A stretch of 64,000 nt of DNA from Sphingosinicella humi (GCF_003129465.1 NZ_QFFF01000001.1:744001-808000); one strand, 5' to 3'; positions 26,494 to 37,587 are shown, counted from the first letter of the stretch. Made by a program: numbers and translations. Notes: generated by a model not told the origin, from the letters alone.

Positions 26494-26563
26494 ATCAAAC
26501 CTTCTGTCGTTCCGCTGGACTACGCCGCGGTTCTTCCTTGCCGAACTGGGAGCAGCGCTGCAC

Positions 26564-27703
26564 CTATCGCAGGATGCGCTCTGCGAGAACCGAATAGTCA
26601 AGCATGTCCATAGCGAGTTGCCGAGAATTTGTCTGCATTGAGATGAGGTCAGCTGAGCTAGCCTCCCGCATCGCAGCCACTAATCCGGCCTGATCGGACA
26701 CAAACCAACCGTTCTCTCGCTGATAAGGAACATGCGCCGGCACATCGTCAAGAATCACGGCGCACCGGCAGCATAGGCTGTGCTGCATCGTCGCAGACTG
26801 CGTACCGGGCTGCAGATAGATGTCGGCAGCGCAAAGCAGATCAGTTAGAGCCTCACGATCCTGCCAACCAATGAAGCGTATCCGATCATCGGCCGCAAAG
26901 CGCTGCTCAGCAGCCGCGCGAATGCTCTTCTGCAGTGCCCCAGCAATGAACAGGCGCAATGAAGGATCGCTAACCTGACTAAAAGCGTCGAGCGCCTCGA
27001 TCAGCTTCTTGCGCGGAGTCTGCTTGCCCGACTGGACGATTGCGACTTGCCCTTCGCCGATTTCGAGCCGTTCGCGCATTCGCCGGCGTCGCGAATAGTA
27101 GTCGACGTCCTGAAGCGGGTGCCCACCTAACGGATAAAACTCCAGCATATCCGGTGGCGCCTTGTAGATGTCTTTGACGAAATCTACCGCCTCGATGGAA
27201 ACCGCTAGTATTTTGCTCACCTGCGGTAAGGCACTACGCAAGACAGGTCCGTAGAAGCGTCTATGCAGGAACTCACGTGATATGAAACCTCGTGCACTGT
27301 TATTTGTGTCCTCGTGGCTGTCGACGTACAATAGCACTCCGGGATGATCGCGAACGTAGCGTGCGGCGGCTCGAAGTTCCCAGCCGCATGCGCCGTGAAA
27401 GAGAATGACATCCGGGCGAAACGCTCGCAGGCGATCATAGACTCCGGGATGGGCTCGTAGCTTTCTCATGATTTTGTGAGGAAGCCAGCGGCGATAGGGC
27501 AAGCGTGTTACCCACGCACCGTCCTCTCCCAGATAGCGCGTGGGCTCCACATATATCAGCCCCTCACGAGGATTCATCGTCTCCGTGGACGCGATCACCT
27601 CGACATCATGGCCGGCACGAACATGTTCCCTTACTAGTTCGTTCTCCTGATAGCTCATGCCATCGACGTAGAAGCAAGATAGGCAGAGATGTGCTATTCT
27701 CAT
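26564..27703 (-). CDS. Glycosyltransferase, GT4-like fold
   Basis: This 379-residue cytoplasmic or membrane-associated transferase has the GT-B layout. The N-terminal half starts [15 protein letters not shown] and the C-terminal half binds the nucleotide sugar ([63 protein letters not shown]). The usual EGFG/EGLP acceptor motif is weak and replaced around [10 protein letters not shown], so the sugar cannot be named. The ATG overlaps the upstream acetyltransferase stop (ATGA). It is one of only two elongating glycosyltransferases in the locus, which implies a short repeat unit. Confidence 0.82.
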   Translation of the reverse strand: MRIAHLCLSCFYVDGMSYQENELVREHVRAGHDVEVIASTETMNPREGLIYVEPTRYLGEDGAWVTRLPYRRWLPHKIMRKLRAHPGVYDRLRAFRPDVILFHGACGWELRAAARYVRDHPGVLLYVDSHEDTNNSARGFISREFLHRRFYGPVLRSALPQVSKILAVSIEAVDFVKDIYKAPPDMLEFYPLGGHPLQDVDYYSRRRRMRERLEIGEGQVAIVQSGKQTPRKKLIEALDAFSQVSDPSLRLFIAGALQKSIRAAAEQRFAADDRIRFIGWQDREALTDLLCAADIYLQPGTQSATMQHSLCCRCAVILDDVPAHVPYQRENGWFVSDQAGLVAAMREASSADLISMQTNSRQLAMDMLDYSVLAERILR

Positions 27704-28329
27704 GCGAGCTTCTCTGCCCTGATGAACGCTTTCGGGTCCGGGAAATTCTTGGCGGCTTCAGTTAAGTGGTGATCATCGAAATCCCACCACGCGCTCTTTA
27801 AGAGCAGTTCTATCGTGCCCTCATCGAAGCGACGCCTTAGTTCGCGAGCGGGATTGCCGGCTACAACCGAATAGGGGCCGACATCCCGCGTAACAACGGC
27901 ACCCATTCCAATGACCGCTCCGTGTCCGATCCTGACACCCGCGCGAACCTTGGCTCCGTGCCCGATCCAAACATCGTTGCCTACGACGGTCCGCGGCATG
28001 TGGTTGTAACCGTGTCGCGAGAATTTAGCCTTCACGCTATCTTCGTGTTTCAGAAACACCGGACTCGTTGAGACAAAATGCATCGGATGCGATGATCCCC
28101 CTATGTATACTTCGTCTGATATAGAACAGAAAGACCCGATTGATGTATTGAGTATTGTACAGTTGTAACCGCAGTAAGAATGCCTACCGAACGATGAGTC
28201 AACTACTTGGCTGCCAGCCTCAACCGCAGAAGTAGGATCGATAACACTAGACCGAACGGCACTTAAACGCGTCTTTTTCTGTATTCGAGCAAGTGCGTAC
28301 AAAAATGCTTCAATCCAGGTGCCGATCAT
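27700..28329 (-). CDS. Acyltransferase of the left-handed beta-helix family (CatB/LbH-like O-acetyltransferase)
   Basis: This 209-residue hexapeptide-repeat protein has typical coils ([62 protein letters not shown]) and the exposed histidine-bearing loop [12 protein letters not shown]. The end [18 protein letters not shown] is the standard xenobiotic/sugar acetyltransferase finish. It probably O- or N-acetylates a sugar of the repeat unit using acetyl-CoA. ATG 28329 follows the asparagine-synthetase stop by 19 bases. A longer frame reaching 28470 would overlap that gene heavily and lacks homology, so it was rejected. Confidence 0.85.
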   Translation of the reverse strand: MIGTWIEAFLYALARIQKKTRLSAVRSSVIDPTSAVEAGSQVVDSSFGRHSYCGYNCTILNTSIGSFCSISDEVYIGGSSHPMHFVSTSPVFLKHEDSVKAKFSRHGYNHMPRTVVGNDVWIGHGAKVRAGVRIGHGAVIGMGAVVTRDVGPYSVVAGNPARELRRRFDEGTIELLLKSAWWDFDDHHLTEAAKNFPDPKAFIRAEKLA

Positions 28330-28348
28330 CCGCACACGTCCTTCTGCT

Positions 28349-30253
28349 CTACCGAATCTGACCCGTCTGCAGTTCAATCCACCGACAGAAATTGATAATG
28401 CGCCACGCCTTGAAGCTGAACGGTGCGGCCCCATCCAATATCCGATGGACTTCGCGCCGTAAGGGTTCAAAGTTGAGGAAATCGACGTCGCGGGCTGCGT
28501 CCAACCATTTATCGACTCTTTCGCGCGAACGGTTCAGCATTGCGCGCTCCGGCGTTTCGAACCCGATTTTGTCGCGGCGGTCGAGTATGGCATTGGGCAT
28601 GATCCCTCGCATAGCATGACGAAAGACATGTTTCGTCTGCGCATTCGGGCTGAGTAGATAGTCTTCCGGCAGGGCAAGGGTGAAGCGCGCCAGGTCGGGG
28701 GTTAGAAAGGGAACGCGGCTTTCTATTGACCAGCGCATTGAGTTCCGATCGCCATGCCGCAACAGCGCGGGCAGGCGGTTTATTGTCAACGCAGTTCGCA
28801 GCCGTTCAGCCAGTCTGCGGCCGTGTCCCTCCGCCTCTTCCGGCAGTCGCGCTGCAGGCTCCGGGATAACCCCAGAGTCCCTTAGGCGCCCCTCGTTTAT
28901 CCAAGCAGGCGTGGGGCTGTGGCCGATCATGCGGAAAGCTGCATCACGCAGCTCTGACGGGACTATCGCATCGCCAAGATGCAACGCCGCCCATTTCCAG
29001 CTCCGACCCGGCCATTGCTTCCAACGCCAGATGAAGCGCACCAATTCGCCATAAGCATGACGATCAAGTCGGCTGCGAATAGCCGCCGCCGGATACCCAT
29101 TATAGCCCGCCAACATCTCGTCGGCGCCTTGACCATCGAGGGTGACGGTAACGCCGTTGTCATGGGCCAGGCGTAATACGCGATAACCCGCAGCGATGCT
29201 GGTCGATCCGAACGGCTCGCCCTGAGCAGCTATGATGTCGTCAAGCTCACCAAACAGATCGTCCGATCGGTCGTCAACCCAGTGCGGCACAGCTCCCACA
29301 TGGGAGTTGACGACCTGCGCCCATTTCCGCTCACCTAAACGGTCGCAATCCGCGGCATAGCTGAAGGTCAGGATGGGAAAATCCGGTTCGAGATGCCTTA
29401 TAGCACAGACAATGGCCGACGAATCAACACCCCCCGACAAGGTCGCCCCGACTGCAACGTCACTGCGAAGTTGACGGCGAACGCTCTGCAGAAATAGTTC
29501 GCGGACTCCATCGGCGGCCGACTCAAAGCTGATGTTAGTGCGTTCCGTGATTTCGGGTTTCCACCAACGTTTGAGTGACGGTTGGGCAAGCGGCTCATGT
29601 CTGAGGTCAATCGTCATCAACTCGCCAGGACGAAGATGAAAAACGTTCTCGTAGAACGTATCAGCGCCGTCGTCGTAGTCGCCCCAGCAGAGAAAAGCGT
29701 GGGCGCGAGCTCGGTTGATCCGCGGCGGGAAAAGGCCGAATTCAAGCAATGCGGGGATTTCCGAGGCGAACGCAAAACCCTTTGCTGACGCGCTGTAGAA
29801 TAGGGGCTTGATGCCGAACGGGTCCCGCGCGCAGCACAGCGTTTGATTTACGCGGTCATAGATTGCGAAGGCGAACATTCCGTCCAGCCTGTCCAAGGCA
29901 TTCGACCCCCATTCTGCCCAAGTCTGCAGCAGCACTTCGGTGTCCGTACGAGTCTGAAAAGTGCGTCCGCGGCCACGCAATTCATCGCGCAGCTCTACGT
30001 AGTTGTAAATCTCGCCGTTGAAGACGATCGTAAACCGACCATCAGCCGAAGTCATTGGCTGCAGGCCGGCATCGGAAAGATCGATGATTGAAAGCCGGCG
30101 GTGCCCTAGCGACAATTGACCGGCGTCGGTCCCGAGTGACTTGGCCCCTCGGCCGTTCGGGCCCCGATGGGCTAGACGGAGAAGTGCTCTTTTCAAGGCC
30201 TCGCCATCCGTTTCCGCAGGATGGACGGTAAAGCAGCCGGCAATTCCACACAT
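28349..30253 (-). CDS. Asparagine synthase-like glutamine amidotransferase
   Basis: This 634-residue enzyme has an N-terminal class II glutaminase domain beginning MCGIAGCFT (catalytic Cys2; about 1-215). An AsnB synthetase domain follows (about 240-600) with the PP-loop [15 protein letters not shown] and [13 protein letters not shown]. Copies in O-antigen loci, such as WbpS of P. aeruginosa, are thought to amidate the carboxyl group of a uronic acid instead of making free asparagine. The position between the flippase gene and acetyltransferase gene supports that role here. It would add a uronamide, complementing the acetamidino cassette in the same operon. Confidence 0.9.
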   Translation of the reverse strand: MCGIAGCFTVHPAETDGEALKRALLRLAHRGPNGRGAKSLGTDAGQLSLGHRRLSIIDLSDAGLQPMTSADGRFTIVFNGEIYNYVELRDELRGRGRTFQTRTDTEVLLQTWAEWGSNALDRLDGMFAFAIYDRVNQTLCCARDPFGIKPLFYSASAKGFAFASEIPALLEFGLFPPRINRARAHAFLCWGDYDDGADTFYENVFHLRPGELMTIDLRHEPLAQPSLKRWWKPEITERTNISFESAADGVRELFLQSVRRQLRSDVAVGATLSGGVDSSAIVCAIRHLEPDFPILTFSYAADCDRLGERKWAQVVNSHVGAVPHWVDDRSDDLFGELDDIIAAQGEPFGSTSIAAGYRVLRLAHDNGVTVTLDGQGADEMLAGYNGYPAAAIRSRLDRHAYGELVRFIWRWKQWPGRSWKWAALHLGDAIVPSELRDAAFRMIGHSPTPAWINEGRLRDSGVIPEPAARLPEEAEGHGRRLAERLRTALTINRLPALLRHGDRNSMRWSIESRVPFLTPDLARFTLALPEDYLLSPNAQTKHVFRHAMRGIMPNAILDRRDKIGFETPERAMLNRSRERVDKWLDAARDVDFLNFEPLRREVHRILDGAAPFSFKAWRIINFCRWIELQTGQIR

Positions 30254-30265
30254 ACGCTAAAAATC

Positions 30266-31570
30266 CTACTCGGCGGCGGCGCAGCGCCAGGTGCGATGGA
30301 GAACGACTATGACATAGGCCGCATAATAGCTCGCCGATGCGACGGCAAAGAACTCGAAGCTCGCATCTGGCGCGATCGCGGCCGCTAGTCCAATCGCTGC
30401 GATCATTGTCACGAGGCCGTACAGCTGAAGCAGGAAAGATACATGCTGTTTCTGCGTGACCGCCATAATGGTGGAGACCGGCGACGCCAAGAACTGCAGC
30501 ATCATACTAGGGACCAGCCACGTCACCATTACGCCAGCACGATCCCATTCACTGCCGAAGACCCAGGCAAACGCGATTGGAGCCACTATCGCCAGAATAA
30601 GGAACGGTCCCGCACCGACGAAAAGCAGGTGGCGCATGACCTTGCGAGTGAATGCCCCCAGTTCCCCGCGCCGATGGCGCCCTGCCCCTTCGGCAAGATA
30701 GACACGGGAGATGTTCGTCCCGATCAGCGCGACGGGGATGCTGGTTATCCGCTGCGCCAGTAACATGAATCCTGCCTCGCGCGCGCCTCCGATTGAAGCA
30801 ATCAGCAATAGGGGCAGGTTGTTTGCCGCCGCGTCACACAATGACTCGGGCACGGAAAACAATGGAAACCGCCGTTGCTCTCGCAAGTTGCGGCGCAGGG
30901 CCGTCCAGCTGATCGCATGCAGCAGCTTCCGTTCCCGCAGCCAGAGCAGGCGCCCCAGTCCGAAAGATCCCAGCCCCGAATAAAGCAAATAGCCGAACAA
31001 CAGCCCAAAAGGCGACCAGGCGGCGACACCGAAGCCAACCTGACCACCGGAACCGCCAATGGCACGGATCAGTTGCGTCCGCGCAACGTCGCGATAGCGA
31101 CCCTTTCGGATCGACCAAAGTTGGATGGCCGAATAGAGAGCTGTGAACCAGATACCAAGCGGTATCATCCATAGGTAAGGTTCGATACGGGGTTGCCGCA
31201 GCATAGCAGCCACGACGGACGGGCCAGCCACCGTTATGATCCCGAGAACGGCGGAAACCACGGTCGCGGCTATAATCGAAAGCGCTAGCAGGTTGATGGC
31301 GTCTTCATCGCGCTGCGGCAGCGGGATCGCGAGTTCGAACCGCGCGCAGGCGGCCGGAGAGATCATCATAAGGACCGACATGTAGATGCCGAGCAAGCCG
31401 AATGCGTCGGGCGAGTAGAAGCGCGTCAATACTGGCAGCACCAGCACTGTGATGGCTTGGCCCACGATTGTTCCCGACGTGAGCAGCGCAACGTTCGTGA
31501 TAAAGGGGAATCGCTCGGCGAGAATCCGCACGCGTTGCACTAGAGCACGTTGCCTCACAAGTCCGCGCAT
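30266..31570 (-). CDS. Oligosaccharide flippase (Wzx-like)
   Basis: The protein has 434 residues and about twelve hydrophobic helices, e.g. NVALLTSGTIVGQAITVLVL and the region AIGLAAAIAPDASFEFFAV. The N-terminus with VLPVLTRFYSPDAFGLLGIY is characteristic of the polysaccharide-biosynthesis (PST/Wzx) exporters. It moves the completed undecaprenyl-linked repeat unit to the periplasmic face. It follows the Wzy-like gene on the same strand and precedes the asparagine-synthetase-like gene by 12 bases, consistent with one Wzx/Wzy-dependent operon. Confidence 0.9.
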   Translation of the reverse strand: MRGLVRQRALVQRVRILAERFPFITNVALLTSGTIVGQAITVLVLPVLTRFYSPDAFGLLGIYMSVLMMISPAACARFELAIPLPQRDEDAINLLALSIIAATVVSAVLGIITVAGPSVVAAMLRQPRIEPYLWMIPLGIWFTALYSAIQLWSIRKGRYRDVARTQLIRAIGGSGGQVGFGVAAWSPFGLLFGYLLYSGLGSFGLGRLLWLRERKLLHAISWTALRRNLREQRRFPLFSVPESLCDAAANNLPLLLIASIGGAREAGFMLLAQRITSIPVALIGTNISRVYLAEGAGRHRRGELGAFTRKVMRHLLFVGAGPFLILAIVAPIAFAWVFGSEWDRAGVMVTWLVPSMMLQFLASPVSTIMAVTQKQHVSFLLQLYGLVTMIAAIGLAAAIAPDASFEFFAVASASYYAAYVIVVLHRTWRCAAAE

Positions 31571-31596
31571 GCCCTCGTTAATTCCGCATTAGTCTG

Positions 31597-33012
31597 TCAG
31601 TGAACTGAGGCAGCTGGCTGCTCGGCCCCGCCACCCGTAGAGTCGGCCCGCAGGCGTTTCGAAACCCGGCGAGACGCGTTGTGCGATCCGTACAGCCACA
31701 TCACGACAATTCCGACGAAAATGCCGTGGCTCAGCAATGCGGTCAACACGTCGGCATCGGCCCACGCGACACGGACCGGGCTGAAGAGCAATGCCGCCGG
31801 CAAGAATGCCGGCAAGCCACTATGGATCATGGTGTTCACCATTTTGACCATCAGTCCCAAAATGACCGCATATAAAATCACTCCGAAATAGCCGGCTTGA
31901 GCATATCCGGAGCCGATAAGGCCGACATTGAATGCGACTTCCATTCCATTGGAAACATAGTAGCCGATGTACCATGGAATGGACTGGCCATTGTAGCGAG
32001 TATCAATAAAGAAGCTCAAAATACCGTCGGACCAATAAATCTTTGGCAAATCCGAAAAAAACTCAATCCAGTCAAATGTAATGGAGGCCGGAACAAAAAA
32101 CGCTCTTCTAATGACCAGAGATGGAATTGTTTCTAGCTCCATTACAACCGTCACCGACAGGAGCGTTCCGATCAAAATACCAGAACCTGCGATTAGCCCA
32201 CTTATGGAAACTCTTCGAACATAAAGCTGGGAGGCGAGATATACTAGTATCGGAAGGAATAAATGAGACCTGTGCTGAGTAACAGCAAAAAAGAAAATCT
32301 GAGCAAGAATAGCTGTAATCACCATAAGACGATTTCGGCGGTATATCCCAATGGCCAAGATAAACGGATTGAATATTTTCTGAGTCCAAAGATTAAGATA
32401 GGCGAATATACCCGTGTCCAATATTTCGGTCGATAACTCCCTGTAGTCATACATCTTTTCTAGATCGAAATTAACATTGGACAGCGCACCAGAGTAAAAT
32501 ACGTATAATACGAAGTACGCGACAAATATATACGAAATGAATATGGCATACTTCTCGCCGTTGGCAAAAATAGGAAGTCTCGCGTTAGTTAGCTCTACCT
32601 TGGAAATGACGAAACAAGTTGCAATGGCTATCAAACACATAATGATAGCAGTATAGCTCTTCTGAACGTCAAGCCCGAACATGCACGTCATCGGGATATA
32701 CAGGAACAGAAGCACGATCAGAAAAAACATTCCGCTGAAATCGCGTTTGTCATAGGGCACGAAGAGCGACGGTATGATCGCTATCACATAAGACATTAAG
32801 TAACGGAACGGATCGAAGGCTAGCGGCATCGGAGTGAGAAAATGGGTACCGAACGCCAAGTGCATATAAAAGACGTAGCAAAGGTCGAGCACGACCCTAA
32901 AAAACAACAGAGCGAAGACGAACTTAAACCGTGAAGAATGATACTCCGAGTTCGGAGACAAGTAATCACTCCCGTCGGACATGGCAGTTCGTTTCGACAC
33001 ATACTTGTTCAT
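31597..33012 (-). CDS. O-antigen polymerase (Wzy-like)
   Basis: The protein has 471 residues and ten or more hydrophobic segments with little sequence conservation, as is usual for Wzy. A large periplasmic loop (about 310-360) includes DWIEFFSDLPKIYWSDG and the segment PWYIGYYVSNGMEVAFNVGLIGSGYAQAG-like region (about 350-380), which resembles the WzyE/oligosaccharide repeat unit polymerase type. The gene is distinctly richer in A+T than its neighbours, with many AAT, ATA and TTT codons. Together with the Wzx gene downstream, the assignment is reasonable. ATG 33012 is preceded by GCAGGAAGCGCA. Confidence 0.8.
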   Translation of the reverse strand: MNKYVSKRTAMSDGSDYLSPNSEYHSSRFKFVFALLFFRVVLDLCYVFYMHLAFGTHFLTPMPLAFDPFRYLMSYVIAIIPSLFVPYDKRDFSGMFFLIVLLFLYIPMTCMFGLDVQKSYTAIIMCLIAIATCFVISKVELTNARLPIFANGEKYAIFISYIFVAYFVLYVFYSGALSNVNFDLEKMYDYRELSTEILDTGIFAYLNLWTQKIFNPFILAIGIYRRNRLMVITAILAQIFFFAVTQHRSHLFLPILVYLASQLYVRRVSISGLIAGSGILIGTLLSVTVVMELETIPSLVIRRAFFVPASITFDWIEFFSDLPKIYWSDGILSFFIDTRYNGQSIPWYIGYYVSNGMEVAFNVGLIGSGYAQAGYFGVILYAVILGLMVKMVNTMIHSGLPAFLPAALLFSPVRVAWADADVLTALLSHGIFVGIVVMWLYGSHNASRRVSKRLRADSTGGGAEQPAASVH

Positions 33013-33054
33013 TGCGCTTCCTGCGTTGAGCGACCATCTTACGGGTTTCGGCCT

Positions 33055-34317
33055 TCAGGGGCGCCAGAGACCCCGCACGTCAACGACGGCACCGCTCGGT
33101 CTAGCCATGTCCTTGAACTGCCGATGATCGACCAGCATCACATGAACGTCAGCAGCGACTCCGTCGACATTTCGCAGAAATTTGAGCTTGCCCGAGCCGG
33201 ATGACAAAGCGTCGATGTTTGGTTCTACGGCAACAACTCGGCCGGGATGCTTATAGGCGATAGCCTCCGCGATCGCTAACGCGGGACTCTCACGCAAATC
33301 ATTGATGTCAGCCTTGAAGCTCAGGCCATAGCACGCGATCGTCACGTCGATGGGCTCTTTATCAGGAAACTCCGTCAAATGACCAGCAACCGCCTCGTCG
33401 ACCTTAGTCACCACCCAAGCGGGTTTAGCGTCGTTGACTTCGCGCGCCGTCTGGATCAGCCGAGCCTCATGAGGCGCGCTGGAAACAATGAACCAAGGAT
33501 CAACCGCTATGCAATGCCCACCGACGCCGGGGCCGGGTTGCAGAATGCTTACCCGGGGATGGCGGTTCGCAAGCCCGATCAACTCCCATACGTCGATGCC
33601 AAGCTTGTCACAGATAATCGACAGCTCATTAGCGAACGCGATATTGACGTCGCGAAAGCTGTTTTCCGTCAGCTTCGCCATTTCGGCCGTCCGAGCGCTT
33701 GTGACCACACAGTCGCCTTCCACGAAGATACGGTAAAGCGCGACCGCGGCCTCGGAGCAACGCGGCGTCATACCGCCGATCACTCGGTCGTTGTGGATCA
33801 GTTCCATCATGACCTTGCCGGGGAGCACACGCTCAGGGCAATACGCCACACGGATATCTGAAGCGTCGCCGCACTGGTGCGGGAAGCTTAAATCCGGACG
33901 CGCTGCAGCTAACCAAAGTACGAGTTGATCCGTTGCACCCACTGGCGACGTAGATTCCAGTACCACCAGGTTACCCGGACGCAGCACTGGTGCGATCGCT
34001 CGCGCCGCGGCTTCGATATAGCTAAGATCCGGCTCATGATTGTTTCCTCGGAAGGGAGTAGGCACGGCGATAAGAAAGGCGTCAGCCCTCTCTGGGTGCG
34101 ATGTCGCGCGAAGATACCCTTCAGTCACCGCCGAGTGAACCGCGATGTCGAGATCGGGTTCAACGATGTGGATCTCGCCCCGGTTGATCGTGTCCACCGC
34201 ACGGGGATTTACGTCTACGCCGATGACCTTGAGCCTTCGCGAGGCGAACATCGCTGCCGTCGGCAGCCCGATATAGCCGAGGCCGATGACGGACACAGTC
34301 TGAAACTCGAAGGCCAT
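33055..34317 (-). CDS. wecC: UDP-N-acetyl-D-mannosamine dehydrogenase (WecC-like)
   Basis: This 420-residue UDP-sugar dehydrogenase has VSVIGLGYIGLPTAAMFA at the start, AVPTPFRG, ESTSPVGATDQLV, YCPERVLPGK and the catalytic cysteine in GPGVGGHCIAVDPWF. The ILQPGPGVGGHC and PERVLPG forms match WecC, which oxidises UDP-ManNAc to UDP-ManNAcA. ATG 34317 follows AGAGGAGTGCA, a strong ribosome-binding site. The wecB-like gene lies 20 bases upstream, giving the standard wecBC pair. This dehydrogenase is distinct from the WbpA-like one at 18857-20179. Confidence 0.92.
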   Translation of the reverse strand: MAFEFQTVSVIGLGYIGLPTAAMFASRRLKVIGVDVNPRAVDTINRGEIHIVEPDLDIAVHSAVTEGYLRATSHPERADAFLIAVPTPFRGNNHEPDLSYIEAAARAIAPVLRPGNLVVLESTSPVGATDQLVLWLAAARPDLSFPHQCGDASDIRVAYCPERVLPGKVMMELIHNDRVIGGMTPRCSEAAVALYRIFVEGDCVVTSARTAEMAKLTENSFRDVNIAFANELSIICDKLGIDVWELIGLANRHPRVSILQPGPGVGGHCIAVDPWFIVSSAPHEARLIQTAREVNDAKPAWVVTKVDEAVAGHLTEFPDKEPIDVTIACYGLSFKADINDLRESPALAIAEAIAYKHPGRVVAVEPNIDALSSGSGKLKFLRNVDGVAADVHVMLVDHRQFKDMARPSGAVVDVRGLWRP

Positions 34318-34337
34318 TGCACTCCTCTTTGATACGC

Positions 34338-35474
34338 TCAGCGATTGGTCGCCCATTGCTCGATGGCAGCCACAATTCGGCCTGCCGCCTGACCATCACC
34401 ATAGGGGTTGTGAGCAAAGCTCATAGATTCATACTCGGCACGGTCGTCGAGCAGACGAGTGACGCTGGAGACGATGAGGTCGGCGTCGGTCCCCACTAAC
34501 CGCACGGTGCCCGCGTCGACGGCCTCAGGCCGCTCGGTCGTATCACGCATGACAAGCACCGGCTTGCCAAGCGACGGCGCCTCCTCCTGCACGCCACCCG
34601 AGTCAGTGAGTATGACATCTGCCCGGTTCATCAGGTAAACGAATGGAAGATAATCCTGCGGAGTGACGAGATGCACATTTGGGAGCTTTCCCAGACGAGC
34701 CTCGACCGGTTCTTTCACGTTAGGATTGAGATGAACAGGGTAGACGATCTGCAGATCATCTCGCTCGGCAAGCCGGGCCAGGGCTGCGCAAATCTTTTCG
34801 AACCCTCCGCCGAAGCTTTCGCGTCGATGGCCTGTGACAAGAAGCAGCCGCCTCGCTGAATCCAGGTTGAAGCGAGCCTCGACATCATCGCGCATTGATT
34901 GGTCTTGATCTAGTCTACCAACCACCTCGTGAAGCGCATCAATCACGGTATTCCCGGTCACGAAAATGTGCTCCGAAGGCACGTTCTCAGCGCGCAAATT
35001 TTCAGCCGAACCGTTCGTCGGGGCGAAGTGTAGCCGGGTGATTGCACCCGCAACTCGTCGATTGACCTCCTCAGGCCAGGGCGAATAAATGTTTCCGGTG
35101 CGCAAGCCTGCTTCCACGTGGCCGACGGTCGCTCTCTCATAATAAGCAGCTAGCGAGCCAGCTAGCGTCGTGCCCGTGTCACCGTGAACCAACACTAGAT
35201 CGGGTTTGAAATCCCTGAGGATGGGCTTCAATCCAGATAAGACACCACAAGTGATATCAAACAAATCCTGTCCCGGCCGCATGAGGTCGAGGTCGTAATC
35301 TGGGACGATGCGAAATAGATTGAGGACCTGATCAAGCATCTCGCGATGCTGCGCTGTGACACACACACGCAGATCCACCCAATCCAAGCCGGCTAAACAC
35401 TTAGCCACTGGAGCCATTTTTATGGCCTCAGGCCTTGTGCCAAAGACAAGTAGAATTTTAGTCTTGTGTGTCAT
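34338..35474 (-). CDS. wecB: UDP-N-acetylglucosamine 2-epimerase, non-hydrolysing (WecB-like)
   Basis: This 378-residue enzyme interconverts UDP-GlcNAc and UDP-ManNAc. Visible blocks are [87 protein letters not shown] and [19 protein letters not shown], all in family order. The pairing with wecC points to ManNAcA synthesis. WbpI, which epimerises the diacetamido uronate, is homologous, so a role in the acetamidino branch cannot be excluded. It is the first gene of the long leftward operon. A decayed relative lies at 48140-48659. Confidence 0.92.
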   Translation of the reverse strand: MTHKTKILLVFGTRPEAIKMAPVAKCLAGLDWVDLRVCVTAQHREMLDQVLNLFRIVPDYDLDLMRPGQDLFDITCGVLSGLKPILRDFKPDLVLVHGDTGTTLAGSLAAYYERATVGHVEAGLRTGNIYSPWPEEVNRRVAGAITRLHFAPTNGSAENLRAENVPSEHIFVTGNTVIDALHEVVGRLDQDQSMRDDVEARFNLDSARRLLLVTGHRRESFGGGFEKICAALARLAERDDLQIVYPVHLNPNVKEPVEARLGKLPNVHLVTPQDYLPFVYLMNRADVILTDSGGVQEEAPSLGKPVLVMRDTTERPEAVDAGTVRLVGTDADLIVSSVTRLLDDRAEYESMSFAHNPYGDGQAAGRIVAAIEQWATNR

Positions 35475-35922
35475 CGAGCCGGGCCCGTGTCCATATCGAT
35501 TGCGCATGTCTAAGATTCGGGTGCCGGATGGTGAGACGCGGGTGCACCCCGCGCGACGGAAGAGCGGCACTCGACCGGTGGTTTTATGTTTATCTGAGGA
35601 TAGGAAGGGCCCTCATCCTTGTGGCATTTTCAGGTCGGCTCGCTAACAGGTGGCTGCCGTATCGGCAAGCAGCAACCTCCATCGGCCCGCCCGCATCCGG
35701 CCGTGGCAAGCCGACTGTTCTAGTGCGGCGCACAATCTTCAGGGACCGGCCGGGCGCAAGACAGACGCTGAGCGCTACCAAGGCCGTCCTTCGAGGCGGG
35801 ACCTCGGGCCCGGAAAAGGCCAACGCCAGTGTAGATTTCCTCGAACATTCGAGATAACCGGCGGTACCCACCGCACGACCGGCCCAAGAGGCACGATCCC
35901 CACATGCAATGGAAGCACGTTT
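35475..35922. promoter_or_regulatory. Divergent intergenic region between wecB and the heparinase-like gene
   Basis: These 448 bases separate two divergent transcripts and should contain the promoter of the long leftward polysaccharide operon and of the rightward heparinase/glycosyltransferase pair. Several GC-rich self-complementary stretches are visible (for example CGCGGGTGCACCCCGCGCG at 35536-35554). I see no recognisable gene remnant or JUMPstart/ops element. Reading frames that run in from upstream of 35923 have composition and residues unlike the protein that follows. Confidence 0.45.
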
Positions 35923-37587
35923 GTGCACATACTATCCTCGATCACCCGATATTGGCGCACCCTTCGGCATCTTCGGCCTGAGCAAATATATTGGCGCGTG
36001 TATCTCCGCTGTTCACAGCCGAGCCCAGATCATTCTCCTGCACCTCCCGTCCGGCAGCCCTTTGTTGGCTGGGCATTGCCTGCGAGGCGGCGGCCGAGCT
36101 TGATCGGGCCGACCGAATTCTGCTTCTTGAATAAGCGCGCCAGTCTTGATGATTATGGCTGGGATGGTGATTCACTCGAAACCCTTTGGCGCTATAATCA
36201 GCATTATTTTGATGACCTTAATGCAGATGGTGGGCTAGCTCGGGCGAGTTGGCACTCGGCCCTCATCGAGAGTTGGTTGCGCAACAATCCGCCTTCTACC
36301 GGGACGGGATGGGCACCTTATCCAACTTCGCTTCGGATCGTTAACTGGATAAAATGGGATTTGGAGCATCGACAGCTTTCTGCCCAAGCTGTCCAGAGCC
36401 TTGCCGTTCAAGCTCGCTGGCTGATGCGTCGCCTTGAGCGCCACTTGCTAGGAAATCACCTGTTTTGTAACGCCAAGGCGTTGATCTTCGCGGGAATCTA
36501 TTTCGAAGGAGCGGAAGCGTCCAGATGGCTCGACACCGGGCTGGATGTAGTCGAAAAACAGTTAGACGAACAGATTCTTCCCGACGGAGGACACTTTGAA
36601 CTCAGTACAATGTACCACGCATTAGCGATCGAAGACCTGCTTGACCTCATCAACCTTTTTGCTGCGGCACCGGCTTCCGTTCGAATTAGTATTAACGAGA
36701 CAAGGCAGCGCCTCGCAGGGAAGGTACCCCTGATGCTGGCATGGCTCGACCGCATGTGCCACCCCGACGGGGAGATCTCGTTTTTCAACGATGCAGCCAT
36801 GGGTATTGCACCAAGTCCACACGAGCTTTTTTCCTATGCAAGCCGTGTTGGCTTTGCTGCTAACCATGCGCAAGAGCCAATAACTTACTTCCAACACAGC
36901 GGGTATGTTCGATTGCAGCGTGGTCCCGCCGTTGTTCTAGCAGACGTCGCCCGTATCGGGCCGGACTATTTACCGGGCCACGCGCACGCCGACACGCTGA
37001 GTTTCGAGCTATCATTGGGAAGCCGTAGGGTGATCGTGAATTCTGGCACGTCTAACTATGGCGTGGGGCCCGCACGCTCGCGCGACAGGTCGACGGACGC
37101 TCATTCGACCGCTGTCGTTGACGGGCAAAACTCCTCGGAGGTGTGGGCGAGCTTTCGCGTAGGCCGCCGCGCCTATCCCCTGGACGTACGCGCCTCATCT
37201 GATCATCTGGGCGTTGTCCTCTCAGGCACTCACGACGGCTATACCCATTTGCCAGGTCGGCCACTGCACAGGCGCACATGGCGGCTCACGGACCACGAGT
37301 TGCTCATTGAGGATGAGGTTACAGGCAAAGGCATCCATCAGGTCGATATTCTCCTTCACTTGGCACCCGGCATCAAAGCTGTCTCCCAGAGCGGGTCGGA
37401 GGTTCATCTGGTTGATACTACGAGCGACGCCTCCGTGGCTTCCGTTGTCAGCAATGATGCGACCACAATAGTTATTGAACCCTCATGTTGGCACCCGGAG
37501 TTTGGAAAACCAATCGCCAGTTTCCGACTACGGTTAACCGGCCGGGCCGACCTACCACAGAAACACACAACGCGACTCAGCTGGTGA
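35923..37587 (+). CDS. Heparinase II/III-like polysaccharide lyase family protein
   Basis: The protein has about 554 residues. The N-terminal alpha-toroid half begins ITRYWRTLRHLRPEQIYWRVYLR and contains WRYNQHYFDDLNA, GTGWAPYPTSLRIVNWIKW, GNHLFCNAKALIFAG and GGHFELSTMYHALAIEDLLDL. The beta-sandwich half (about 330-554) has DYLPGHAHADTLSFELSLG and VNSGTSNYGVGPARSRDRST. The conserved tyrosine/histidine residues of these lyases are present (STMYH, GHAHAD). The GTG start at 35923 was chosen because the domain starts just after it. No signal peptide is evident from this start. Such genes recur beside the bi-domain oxidoreductase in EPS/O-antigen loci, perhaps trimming or editing the polymer. Confidence 0.86.
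   Translation: MHILSSITRYWRTLRHLRPEQIYWRVYLRCSQPSPDHSPAPPVRQPFVGWALPARRRPSLIGPTEFCFLNKRASLDDYGWDGDSLETLWRYNQHYFDDLNADGGLARASWHSALIESWLRNNPPSTGTGWAPYPTSLRIVNWIKWDLEHRQLSAQAVQSLAVQARWLMRRLERHLLGNHLFCNAKALIFAGIYFEGAEASRWLDTGLDVVEKQLDEQILPDGGHFELSTMYHALAIEDLLDLINLFAAAPASVRISINETRQRLAGKVPLMLAWLDRMCHPDGEISFFNDAAMGIAPSPHELFSYASRVGFAANHAQEPITYFQHSGYVRLQRGPAVVLADVARIGPDYLPGHAHADTLSFELSLGSRRVIVNSGTSNYGVGPARSRDRSTDAHSTAVVDGQNSSEVWASFRVGRRAYPLDVRASSDHLGVVLSGTHDGYTHLPGRPLHRRTWRLTDHELLIEDEVTGKGIHQVDILLHLAPGIKAVSQSGSEVHLVDTTSDASVASVVSNDATTIVIEPSCWHPEFGKPIASFRLRLTGRADLPQKHTTRLSW

Noticed and set aside
35650-35922. N-terminal extension of the heparinase-like protein to a start at 35650
   Set aside because: The extra 91 residues have no family similarity and look non-coding; the family sequence begins just after GTG 35923.
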